DNA from: Bacillus sp. ISL-7
GTDB taxonomy: Bacteria > Bacillota > Bacilli > Bacillales_B > DSM-18226
DNA: 14,405 nt
Direction: 5' to 3'
Assembly (NCBI RefSeq): GCF_018613065.1
Contig: NZ_JAGGQW010000108.1
Location: 1 to 14,405, forward strand
Numbering within the stretch: position 1 is the stretch's first letter; the number at the start of each line of letters is the position of its first letter. Positions 1-5,930 of the stretch are shown piece by piece. The notes under the pieces are model-generated. The model was not told the DNA's origin, made no database searches, and was given only the letters and a program-made list of their open reading frames with translations. The position numbers and the translations under genes are program-made.

Positions 1-486
1 ACTTTTTGATTGACAAAAACATTTTGAGATATTTTTTATTCTAATTCTCGAACTTTTTTACTTTTTATTGTAAATTATTTACCGGAAACTAATACTAAGG
101 CAACCACTGTCTTATTGATAATAATAAAGGAAATTTATAATTTATAATTAATGTTATTATAAATATTTATATAATTGTCAACAACGATATATATATTATT
201 GTTAATGTCAATATATATATATATGTTATTATAAATGTTGTTTTATTTTATATTGTAAATATATATGATGTATAATTTTGATACTTTTGAAATCTTTTGG
301 GATTTTCAATCTTTTCTTCATTTAAACCTTATATATTGACTCATTAGGTTACCCAGAACAAATAATTTTTAGTGGTTTGTCAAAAAAACAGACTATTTTT
401 TGTAAGCAGGGTAAACATTAGAAAATGAACTAGGAGTGTTAGGATGGAAAATAAAAGAGAGTAGCAAAACACTTATATCAAATTAA
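1..486. other. AT-rich gene-free stretch
   Basis: I see no convincing gene here. The DNA is very AT-rich, with runs of alternating AT (for example around 188-225) and a 14-bp perfect palindrome TATAAATATTTATA at 158-171. The composition and the TGTCAATATATATATATATGTT-like pieces near 200-230 resemble the AT-rich array upstream of parA (3063-4340), so this could be a related non-coding block. A six-codon frame at 444-464, behind a GGAG-like site, ends before the next ORF and is probably meaningless. Confidence 0.5.
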
Positions 487-663
487 ATGGATCAACCTGA
501 AAAATATGAAACATCCAATCAAAGTTTGTTTGATAAATTTGAAAGTGAGAGAAATGTGGATCCTATCCCTATGGAAGACTTAAACGAAGAACAACAAGAA
601 GAAAAGACGCCTTATGAAACAAAGGATACTGTCTCCAGTGATAAAAAATATAGTGGCAAGTAA
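487..663 (+). CDS. Small acidic hypothetical protein (58 aa)
   Basis: A 58-codon frame starts at ATG 487 and ends with TAA at 661-663. The product is very hydrophilic and rich in Glu, Gln, Asp and Lys. It has no membrane segment and no motif I recognise; the middle (residues about 30-41) is strongly acidic. Its codon use looks coding (PIPMEDLNEEQ, KTPYETKD) rather than like the surrounding AT-rich DNA. An in-frame TAA lies directly before the ATG, so the start cannot be further upstream. No good Shine-Dalgarno site precedes it; the nearest purine-rich site is before the six-codon frame at 444. It may be a real small plasmid protein, or the 3' remainder of a gene that lost its start. Function unknown. 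Confidence 0.4.
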   Translation: MDQPEKYETSNQSLFDKFESERNVDPIPMEDLNEEQQEEKTPYETKDTVSSDKKYSGK

Positions 664-695
664 TTTACGTATATTATAGGCATCTGGAAATCCCT

Positions 696-1030
696 CTATG
701 TAAACCGTCCATAAGTTGACGATTTTCTTTTTTTTTCCAACAATCCTATTCCTTCATTTCCGTCTAATTCCATATGGTGAAACCCAAGCTTTTCATTTCT
801 TAATCGATGTGCTGCTCTGTTACAGATTGATCATTCACAGCTATTAGGTCAAATATATCGTTAGTTTTTCCCGTCGTTACTGGAATAATCCATATACATA
901 GTGTGTCGTCCGTTAGAACCGCTAAAAGTACACTTGGTAGTTCTTTTTTCTCTGCTATAATTTCTAATTTTTAACTCGCTTTAACTCCAAGAATGCTAAT
1001 ATTCCATTTGAATTGTTATGGTACTTTTAT
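696..1030 (-). pseudogene. Decayed unrecognised gene
   Basis: Minus-strand DNA here reads as good protein in two frames that join into one product. From about 1010 down to 800 it gives NISILGVKAS, stop, KLEIIAEKKELPSVLLAVLTD, then a segment with CIWIIPVTTGKTNDIF and DLIAVNDQSVTEQ. A second frame takes over near 812-696 with AAHRLRNEKLGFHHMELDG, then GIGLLEKKRKSSTYGRF and a stop at 696-698. At least one frameshift (near 810), one in-frame stop (near 971) and probably another upstream break it. I do not recognise the family. The mix of hydrophobic core and polar tail suggests an ordinary soluble protein. The boundaries are approximate. Confidence 0.5.
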
Positions 1031-1200
1031 TACTCACTTTTATTTATTGATAATAAAACAACAAAATTAATGTTATTATCTATTTTATTGTTTTTGATAT
1101 TTATAATATATATGATAATGTTATGAATAACATATGTTATCGTTATTATAAGCGTTTTGTTGTTTTTATATATGATTACACAATGCTTTTAAATCTAAGG
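1031..1200. repeat. AT-rich spacer with 14-bp perfect palindrome
   Basis: This gap between two gene remnants is strongly AT-rich. It contains the perfect palindrome ATAACATATGTTAT at 1127-1140, whose centre CATATG is the same core that recurs in the array upstream of parA and in the repeats inside the RHH gene. It may be an outlying partition-protein site. That is an inference from sequence likeness only. Confidence 0.4.
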
Positions 1201-1203
1201 TAG

Positions 1204-1344
1204 TACTTTCGCAACTTGTATTTGGTAAAACCAGGAACGATTGCTTCTAAGCAAAATGGTACTACAATGTTTCTTTTTGAAGAAAGGTAATTTATTGAGG
1301 AAATTGAAACTACTGGATCATTATATGGTACCAGTTATTTTTAA
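1204..1344 (+). pseudogene. Short decayed coding remnant
   Basis: One plus-strand frame reads YFRNLYLVKPGTIASKQNG, then TTMFLFEER, a TAA stop, FIEEIETTGSLYGTSYF and a final TAA at 1342-1344. The amino-acid composition looks like real protein, but there is no start codon with a ribosome site, and a TAG lies directly upstream at 1201-1203. I read it as the 3' remnant of a gene with one in-frame stop. The family is not recognised. An inverted repeat GTAGTAC/GTACTAC (1200-1206 and 1259-1265) overlaps it and could equally reflect a non-coding structure. Confidence 0.3.
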
Positions 1345-1374
1345 TTTATAGGAGGAATAAAGGAGTGATTACAA

Positions 1375-1395
1375 ATGCGAGTCATGGATTTTTAG
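1375..1395 (+). other. Six-codon mini-ORF behind strong ribosome sites
   Basis: ATG at 1375 opens a six-codon frame (MRVMDF, stop at 1393-1395). Two Shine-Dalgarno-like sites precede it, GGAGG at 1351 and AGGAG at 1361. The second sits nine bases before the ATG, close to ideal. A strong terminator starts six bases after the stop. This could be a leader peptide, or the head of a gene whose body was deleted with the terminator kept. Confidence 0.3.
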
Positions 1396-1400
1396 AGTAA

Positions 1401-1444
1401 AAAAAGCTAGACCTATTTATTTTTGTGAATAGGTCTAGCTTTTT
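1401..1444. terminator. Strong bidirectional intrinsic terminator
   Basis: A perfect 17-bp stem (arms 1401-1417 and 1428-1444) surrounds a 10-base loop. The arms begin and end in A5/T5 runs, so both strands give a hairpin followed by a U-tract. It can end plus-strand transcription from the left remnants and minus-strand transcription of the partition operon, whose last gene stops at 1552. Confidence 0.9.
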
Positions 1445-1551
1445 ATTGCTATCAATGTGAAAGTTTAGTTTAAGAGAAAGAGTTTCCGGGAAACGGCTCA
1501 CTTCTTTTAAACCAGAGTTAGTTCAAATGTAATATAAAGGTGATTCGAAAG

Positions 1552-2163
1552 TTATTTTTTTTCAATAACACCGTACTCTTCTAACAATTTTCTAATTCCC
1601 ATGTTAATTAGTTTGGATTTATCCCCTTTTTCTCCCCTGGAAGCGATTTTGTCCACTTCCACGGCTAAGTCTGGATCCATATAAAAGGAGGTAAAAACCT
1701 TCTTGTTTTTTCTCTTCGTAGGTTTCTTTCCGGAAGCTAAATCTCGGAGATAATCATCGTCTTCATCATTATCAACAACAATGTTTTTGTTTTTATTGTC
1801 ATTAATAACATATGTTTTATCTATATCATTAATATCATCATTTTTATTATTGTTATTTTTATTGAAGTTCTTGTTTTCATCAACATTAATAACTTTGTTT
1901 TCGTCTTCATCATTATCAACAACAATGTTTTTGTTTTTATTGTCATCAATGACATATGTTTTATCATTATCCTTAATATCAACATCTTTATTAATGTTAT
2001 TTTTATTAACGTTTTTGTTTTCATTAACATTAATAACTTTGTTTTCGTTTTCATTATTATCTACCTTGCTAGTGCCATCTTCATTTGTATCATATGAATT
2101 AAAGAACGCTTGGGTAGGATTAGGCTTTTTAATTCGATCCTTGAGGCTGTTTTTGGCTGACAC
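1552..2163 (-). CDS. Ribbon-helix-helix partner of ParA with 48-aa tandem repeats
   Basis: This 203-residue protein has three parts. A short basic N-terminus (SLKDRIKKPNPTQ) is of the kind that stimulates ParA ATPases in other partition systems; that role is inferred here. A long Asn/Asp/Lys-rich, probably disordered linker (about residues 30-138) is made of two near-identical 48-residue repeats. The C-terminal 50 residues (about 154-203) look like a ribbon-helix-helix domain: a strand around KVFTSFYMDPD, then helix-turn-helix EVDKIASRGEKGDKSKLINMG. The start is GTG 2163, which lies inside the end of the upstream ParA gene (35-bp overlap), with AGGAG about ten bases before it. Translational coupling with ParA and the RHH fold point to the centromere-binding half of a plasmid partition operon. 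The linker is unusual: it is strongly biased in composition and clearly grew by DNA duplication. Confidence 0.75.
   Translation of the reverse strand: MSAKNSLKDRIKKPNPTQAFFNSYDTNEDGTSKVDNNENENKVINVNENKNVNKNNINKDVDIKDNDKTYVIDDNKNKNIVVDNDEDENKVINVDENKNFNKNNNNKNDDINDIDKTYVINDNKNKNIVVDNDEDDDYLRDLASGKKPTKRKNKKVFTSFYMDPDLAVEVDKIASRGEKGDKSKLINMGIRKLLEEYGVIEKK
1757..2044. repeat. Two tandem 144-bp repeats inside the RHH gene
   Basis: Units at 1757-1900 and 1901-2044 are in direct tandem with a period of exactly 144 bp (48 codons), and part of a third unit follows at 2045. Long identical blocks recur at the 144-bp spacing, for instance the TCGTCTTCATCATTATCAAC start of each unit. CATATG occurs at 1809, 1953 and, near the same phase, 2091. 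The repeat keeps the reading frame and lengthens the disordered linker. Confidence 0.9.
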
Positions 2164-2929
2164 GTTCTTTCAACTCCTCTACAAAGGGAAAGTAATATTC
2201 TAGGGCGTTTCTTAATTCTGCATTTCCTTCAAAACCTTCGATTGCTAAACGTCTAGTAGAAGCTTTTCTTTTTATGATCGTATTGAATTTCAAATTAGGG
2301 TAATCCTCCTCAATAGCTTCTAACATTACTTCATTTTCTTTGGCTCTTGAATCAATTAAAGAGAATAGGATACCTGCTGTTTTTAATGAAGGGTTATAGC
2401 GCTCCTTGGCTCCTTCGATAATTTCCAAAAATTTTGGAATGGCATAATAAGCAAACATAGAACCATCAAACATGACTACAGCGAAACTTCCAGCTTCTGA
2501 ATATGTACTAAGAGGCATTACCGTTTGCTCTGAGAGTGCCGGAGGCGTATCAATAATGATCCAATCATAATCTTCCATCACCGGCTCTAATGCTTTCTGC
2601 AAAGCATCCAATCTGAGATGTTTTTCAAACATTTTTCTAGGCAGAGTAGCAAGGAAATCGTTTGAGGGAATCAGATCGAGATTTTCTTTGATTTTGATAA
2701 TATAAGACCTAGCATCTTCTTCCAATATGGCCTCAAGAACGGTCTTTTCCTCAAACGCATTGCATATGTCATATTCGCCTGTTAGGAAACTAGTTAAATT
2801 TCCTTGACCGTCCATGTCAATGGCCAAAACCTTTTCATCTTTACTTAAGAGAAAAGAAGTGATGCCGCTGCTAGTCGACTTGGAGCAGCCGCCTTTACTG
2901 ATTCCAAACGTTATTATTTTTGCTGTCAA
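2129..2929 (-). CDS. parA: ParA-type partition ATPase
   Basis: This is a Walker-type ParA/MinD-superfamily ATPase of about 266 residues, expected to bind the nucleoid and move plasmid DNA with its centromere-binding partner. The deviant Walker A motif KGGCSKST (residues 12-19) carries the signature lysine, DMDGQGN (38-44) is the switch I/A' motif, and WIIIDTPPA (123-131) is Walker B. There is no N-terminal helix-turn-helix, so it is a short ParA; the partner protein probably does the repression. I prefer the TTG start at 2929, because GAGGTG lies six bases before it. An in-frame TTG at 2947 would add six residues but has no ribosome site. It overlaps the RHH gene downstream. Immediately upstream lies the AT-rich motif array, a usual place for a centromere. 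Confidence 0.85.
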   Translation of the reverse strand: MTAKIITFGISKGGCSKSTSSGITSFLLSKDEKVLAIDMDGQGNLTSFLTGEYDICNAFEEKTVLEAILEEDARSYIIKIKENLDLIPSNDFLATLPRKMFEKHLRLDALQKALEPVMEDYDWIIIDTPPALSEQTVMPLSTYSEAGSFAVVMFDGSMFAYYAIPKFLEIIEGAKERYNPSLKTAGILFSLIDSRAKENEVMLEAIEEDYPNLKFNTIIKRKASTRRLAIEGFEGNAELRNALEYYFPFVEELKERVSQKQPQGSN

Positions 2930-3260
2930 CACTTTCACCTCTATCAATGTATATTTTGTTATATATTAAATCTTTAACTATTTTAGCATGATTGTACTAA
3001 TATAAAAAGATGCTATTAACAACATTATATTTTATGTTATTACATAATTTGATAGAGTTTGCAAAACATATGTCAATATATATATTAAAATATGTATTAT
3101 TAATAAGCCATAATTTTTATCGTCGGTAATATTTAAATAAATATATTCTCTAGCTAACAAGAAATAATTCTACTTTTAAGGAACTTCCCCTAATAAATTG
3201 GATGTCAGAAATAATTTTTTTAATTAAGTTCATTTATAGGAGAAAATAATATATGTTGAT

Positions 3261-3278
3261 ATATATGTTAACATATAT
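3261..3278. repeat. 18-bp perfect palindrome
   Basis: ATATATGTTAACATATAT is a perfect 18-bp dyad inside the second copy of the motif array. It places two ATATGTT half-sites head to head, as expected for a site bound by a dimer-of-dimers RHH protein. In such AT-rich DNA some palindromes arise by chance, but this one coincides with the recurring motif. Confidence 0.6.
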
Positions 3279-3968
3279 TATGTTGTATAAATTGTTTTTA
3301 TCTTTATTGATGAATACAAACAATATTAACTAAAATATTTTGAGATAGCGAGTATAAATATTTAATTTGAGGTACATAACAATAAAACACCCGGTTGAAA
3401 AATGGAATCGAACATGCAGGAAAATAATTGGATATTAAAACATTGTTGATATATATATTAAAATATATTTCATTTTTAATACTTTAAATTTTGTTTCCTT
3501 TATTTAATATATACTTACTATATAATCTTGTATGATTTGTATAATAAAATCGAAAATACACAGGACTTATTAATAACATATTCTATTAATATATTTAAAA
3601 CATATGTCATTATATATATTAATGTATATTGTATCAATGGTAGTATTTTTGATTTTATTCATTAAAGATTAATATAGAATACTATTTTAGTCTTTAGAAA
3701 GGATTATTTTAATAGTTTCCAATGTTTCCATTAATGATTAGAATAGTAATCATTATCACATTTAGGGAGAAACACATATATTCTGAAAATGAATTTAAAG
3801 TATATGTTAATTTATATGAAATTAAGTGTTTTAGATATAAATTAAATTTAATTTCGTTGATGATATGGACATTTCTATATCTAATTATTTTGAGAGATAA
3901 ATCTAATAAATAAAATACCTATAAATCGTTTTTAAATGCAAAGATCGTGAAGAACACCTTCTGTATTC

Positions 3969-4143
3969 GAGATAAAATAAATATTTTAATAATAACTTTA
4001 AAGTATATGTTAATACATATGTTATTAAATATTTCATGATATGATTTTTCTTTATTGAAAATAACATTATATCTGATAAAGTTTACATCAATATTTGGAA
4101 GGATTTAAAGTTGATCTCCTATATTTGAGATAAAATAAATATT
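3969..4143. repeat. 17-bp direct repeat extending the array period
   Basis: GAGATAAAATAAATATT occurs exactly at 3969-3985 and 4127-4143, 158 bp apart, each copy roughly 20-30 bp before an array motif and preceded by a similar CT(G/A)TATT(C/T) string. The spacing equals the distance between the sixth and seventh motif copies. It suggests that at least part of the array arose by duplication of a unit of about 158 bp, not only by convergent motif gain. Confidence 0.6.
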
Positions 4144-4520
4144 GGATGATATTTTTTAAAACATATGTTGATATATATATTAAAATATAAGATAGTTATG
4201 TTATTAATAATTAATTTATCATATATATATATACGTATGCATAAATGGATTTCCAATTCTATAATTTAGAAATGATTCGAGTAAACAAAATATAAATTAG
4301 CAAATACAATTAATATATATGTCATTATATATGTTGAATAATAGTTTAGCGTTATTTCTATCAATGAATTCAATTCATAATTCAACAATATATCTATAGA
4401 TACAATTGTTAAATGAAAAGAACTGGAGCTTATAACTAATTTTTACGGGATTTTATAAAGGCTGCATTCAAATTGCCGTATTAGTCGGAGCAGGAAAATG
4501 GATTTTTTAAGGAGGACTTT

Positions 4521-5046
4521 ATGGGAGATTTTCGTTTAATTCCATACAGTGTAGATGCCGTAGAAAAAACCGAAGACCAAATTCCCGATGGATTGAAAGT
4601 GATTGAAGCCCCTTATTTGTGGGATAAAGGGTACTACCGTTTTTATCGAGCACTTTCAATATTAAAAGTTTCACTTTTGGTGCAAATCCTAAAATTCCGG
4701 CAGCGTTTGTCTCAATCGTTCCGGCAACGTGTGTGCCGTGTCCATTGTTATTTTACAACTGGAGAGGTCCGAAAGGTGAGCGTGTCCTGTCATTAGTATG
4801 TCTTTAGGTGGGCCGGATGATAACCCGGGATTGAAAGCAATGATTAAGGAAGCCATTGACAAGCAAATTGCCTTGGTGGTAGCTGCCGGAAATGAAGGAG
4901 ATTCTAAGGAAGATAGGCGAGTATTCGTATCTGGTGCATACAATGAAGTGATATAGGTTCCTGCAGCCGATCTAACCGAAAAAATAGCGAATTTCTCCTA
5001 TAATATACGGAAGTCGATGTGATTGCTCCAGGAGTGTGCGTTTGAC
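4521..5046 (+). pseudogene. ispA: Wrecked intracellular subtilisin-like protease gene
   Basis: This is an S8 peptidase gene of the Bacillus intracellular protease type, beyond repair. It opens normally with AAGGAGG and ATG 4521, and the inhibitory N-terminal extension is recognisable (RLIPYSVDAVEK, IPDGLKVIEAPYLWDKG). The stretch with the catalytic Asp is then missing. The catalytic-His stretch is present but on the minus strand (see 4632-4748). The plus frame resumes with NWRGPKGERV, loses one base near 4787, and continues VISMSLGGPDDNPG, the oxyanion-hole region VVAAGNEGD and AYNEVI. A TAG at 4954-4956 stands where this family usually has Gln. VPAADLTEKIANFS follows, then another frameshift near 5010 before EVDVIAPGV. 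The GTSMA serine region and C-terminus are absent. Intact homologues are about 320 residues. No function is expected. Confidence 0.85.
4632..4748 (-). other. Inverted ispA segment carrying the catalytic His motif
   Basis: Read on the minus strand, this segment encodes NNNGHGTHVAGTI, then ETNAAGILGFAPKV and KLLILKVLDKNGS. That is exactly the S8 region that should follow the catalytic Asp stretch, but in inverse orientation to the flanking ispA pieces. At the left junction lies the near-palindrome GGTACTACC (4630-4638). About 45 codons are missing before it and roughly 15 after it in gene order, so the inversion came with deletions at both ends. The boundaries are good to about ten bases. Confidence 0.85.
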
Positions 5047-5353
5047 ATCCATCTCATGGGCTCGTGCAAAAATTCAAAATGAATACAAATTATACCTAGC
5101 TGACATAGAGGTAAGATGTCGAAGAAGAACATTATCGGAAGATGAAAAGGAATCCCAATTGTTAGATAAGCCTTCTTATGGAACTATAAATGTATTTGCA
5201 GATGAAACTGGTAAAACAGAACAAATCGATATAGTAGCAGGTATTTAGTTTTTAAGCGAAAAATTAGCATCAAAAGTTCAAAGAGATTTTATAATATGAT
5301 CAAGTAGCAAAAATGAACAAGGGATAAAATTACCGGTAGTTGTAAGGAAGTAA
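5036..5353 (+). pseudogene. Unrecognised gene remnant with two in-frame stops
   Basis: From about 5043 one frame gives TSISWARAKIQNEYKLYLA, then DIEVRCRRRTLSEDEKESQL and SYGTINVFADETGKTEQID. A TAG at 5246-5248 follows, then FLSEKLASKVQRDFII, a TGA at 5297-5299, and SSSKNEQGIKLPVVVRK ending in TAA at 5351-5353. The coding-like text on both sides of each stop, all in one frame, indicates a gene 3' part inactivated by nonsense changes. A GTG at 5036 could start translation of the first 70 codons, but it sits inside the ispA remnant. It does not look like the subtilisin C-terminus, so a second, unrelated gene is probably joined here. An intrinsic terminator follows directly. Family unknown. Confidence 0.5.
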
Positions 5354-5366
5354 TCCAAAAATCTCG

Positions 5367-5399
5367 AAAAAGCCAGGGTTAATTTTATCTTGGCTTTTT
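5367..5399 (+). terminator. Intrinsic terminator after the gene remnants
   Basis: A nine-bp stem AAAAAGCCA/TGGCTTTTT (5367-5375 and 5391-5399) has a 15-base loop and ends in a T6 run. It lies 14 bases after the stop at 5353 and is the natural terminator of that decayed gene. The A-run on the left arm makes it usable from the other strand as well. Confidence 0.8.
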
Positions 5400-5451
5400 T
5401 GGGGAAAGAGCGTGGAAAAAGAAAATAAAAAGTATTGTCTGCTGAAGAGGA

Positions 5452-5479
5452 AAAGCCCCACTCAATTGAGAAGGGCTTT
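5452..5479. terminator. Hairpin, possible weak terminator
   Basis: AAAGCCC (5452-5458) pairs with GGGCTTT (5473-5479), and the loop contains the palindrome CTCAATTGAG. The downstream T-tract on the plus strand is short, and the A-run on the left gives a modest U-tract on the minus strand. It could back up the termination of gutR-side transcription. Confidence 0.5.
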
Positions 5480-5510
5480 ATATATACAATAGTAGTCCTT
5501 TTTTGTCCTC

Positions 5511-5562
5511 CAATGTTTTATATCGCATTTAAAACATTTAAGTCAAACTACTTAAAACATTG
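5511..5562. repeat. Three copies of TTAAAACATT, two direct and one inverted
   Basis: CAATGTTTTA at 5511-5520 is the inverse complement of TAAAACATTG at 5553-5562, and TTAAAACATT is also found directly repeated at 5529-5538 and 5552-5561 (period 23). The cluster sits about 50 bp before the direct-repeat block at 5611. It may be a protein-binding array or integrase arm sites; no function can be assigned from sequence alone. Confidence 0.4.
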
Positions 5563-5610
5563 ATTTAAAGCCTTTTTTTAAACACTATTTGTTTCTATTA
5601 TATATGAAAA

Positions 5611-5624
5611 TGAATGGGCGGCAT
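5611..5624. repeat. Left copy of 14-bp direct repeat bracketing the gut module
   Basis: TGAATGGGCGGCAT occurs here and exactly again at 12748-12761, same orientation, with partial similarity on both sides (TCTATTA upstream, an ATAAT-like stretch downstream; roughly 40 bp in total). GC-rich GGGCGGC is unusual for its surroundings. The two copies lie on either side of the whole gut gene set. Confidence 0.7.
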
Positions 5625-5632
5625 GATATAAT

Positions 5633-5742
5633 CATCATAAAGCCTTGATATATAGGGGTTTTTAAGTTATTTTTTGCAAAAACCATTTTATTAGAGAAGG
5701 TCTTTCATTAGTTTACAGAACTGATGAGAGGCCTTTTCTTTT
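5633..5742 (+). ncRNA. Candidate small RNA with extended -10 promoter and terminator
   Basis: TGATATAAT (5624-5632) is a perfect extended -10 box, although no good -35 is visible. Downstream come a hairpin (GGTTTTT 5657-5663 with AAAAACC 5678-5684) and an imperfect 14-bp stem with G-U pairs (5699-5712 with 5720-5733), followed by a T-rich tract, as in an intrinsic terminator. There is no plus-strand ATG between promoter and terminator, so a transcript of about 100 bases would be non-coding. On the minus strand a 32-codon frame crosses the same DNA, which I do not consider supported. Confidence 0.4.
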
Positions 5743-5835
5743 ATATTGGCTGTTATATGAATAAATGTTCATTGCTTTATGAATTTACATCTGTATTACT
5801 CAAACATTGGTGAATCACTTTTATTGTAAAATTAA

Positions 5836-5874
5836 AAAAGCATGAGCCCGCTACAATATAGAACTCACGCTTTT
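5836..5874 (-). terminator. Main terminator of gutR
   Basis: An 11-bp stem with one mismatch (5836-5846 with 5864-5874) reads on the minus strand as GCGTGAG ... CTCATGC followed by six T. It lies about 55 bases beyond the gutR stop codon and is the stronger of two hairpins there. Confidence 0.75.
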
Positions 5875-5888
5875 AAAGTTGTTTAAAA

Positions 5889-5908
5889 CCCTTAATTAAT
5901 ATTAAGGG
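5889..5908 (-). terminator. First hairpin after gutR
   Basis: CCCTTAAT (5889-5896) and ATTAAGGG (5901-5908) form a perfect eight-bp stem with a four-base loop. On the minus strand it is followed by TTTTAAAC. It lies about 22 bases after the gutR stop and probably acts together with the stronger hairpin at 5836-5874. Confidence 0.6.
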
Positions 5909-5930
5909 CTAAAACCATAAAGAATTACTT

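Larger units (their letters stand above)
2948..4440. repeat. AT-rich array of eight spaced motifs (candidate centromere/origin)
   Basis: These 1.5 kb hold no credible gene but repeat a motif of roughly 30 bp: AAACATATGTT, one variable base, then ATATATATATT and AAAATAT. Taking the ATGT core (TTGT in the third copy) as reference, copies lie at 3070, 3253, 3443, 3604, 3804, 4007, 4165 and 4319, i.e. 154-203 bp apart. The best copies are 3063-3096, 3437-3468, 3597-3629 and 4158-4189; the second, fifth, sixth and eighth are degenerate. The position directly upstream of a parA-RHH operon fits a partition site bound by the RHH protein. A replication origin is the main alternative. No replication initiator gene is visible in the window. 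Confidence 0.6.

Noticed and set aside
1781..2203. 140-codon plus-strand ORF opposite the RHH gene
   Set aside because: Its Leu/Ser/Phe-rich text is the antisense of the Asn/Asp/Lys repeats; no start site and no family features.
3722..3913. 63-codon plus-strand ORF in the AT-rich array
   Set aside because: It has no ribosome site, its composition simply follows the AT-rich DNA, and it spans one of the repeat motifs. I regard it as chance.
1..4440. CRISPR array in the AT-rich repeats
   Set aside because: The repeats are degenerate, spaced by 150-200 bp instead of 30-40 bp, and no cas genes are present.
4441..4506. Short plus-strand frame ending GCIQIAVLVGAGKWIF just before ispA
   Set aside because: It looks faintly like a bacteriocin or membrane tail, but it has no start codon or upstream coding text; too short to support.
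4689..4943. Minus-strand 84-codon ORF over the ispA remnant
   Set aside because: It is mostly antisense to ispA. Its left end does contain ispA coding text, but that is in another frame and is explained by the inverted segment.
5590..5690. Minus-strand 32-codon frame with a hydrophobic end, possible small toxin
   Set aside because: There is no convincing ribosome site, and the matching DNA at 12748 does not keep the frame, so a type I toxin cannot be supported.
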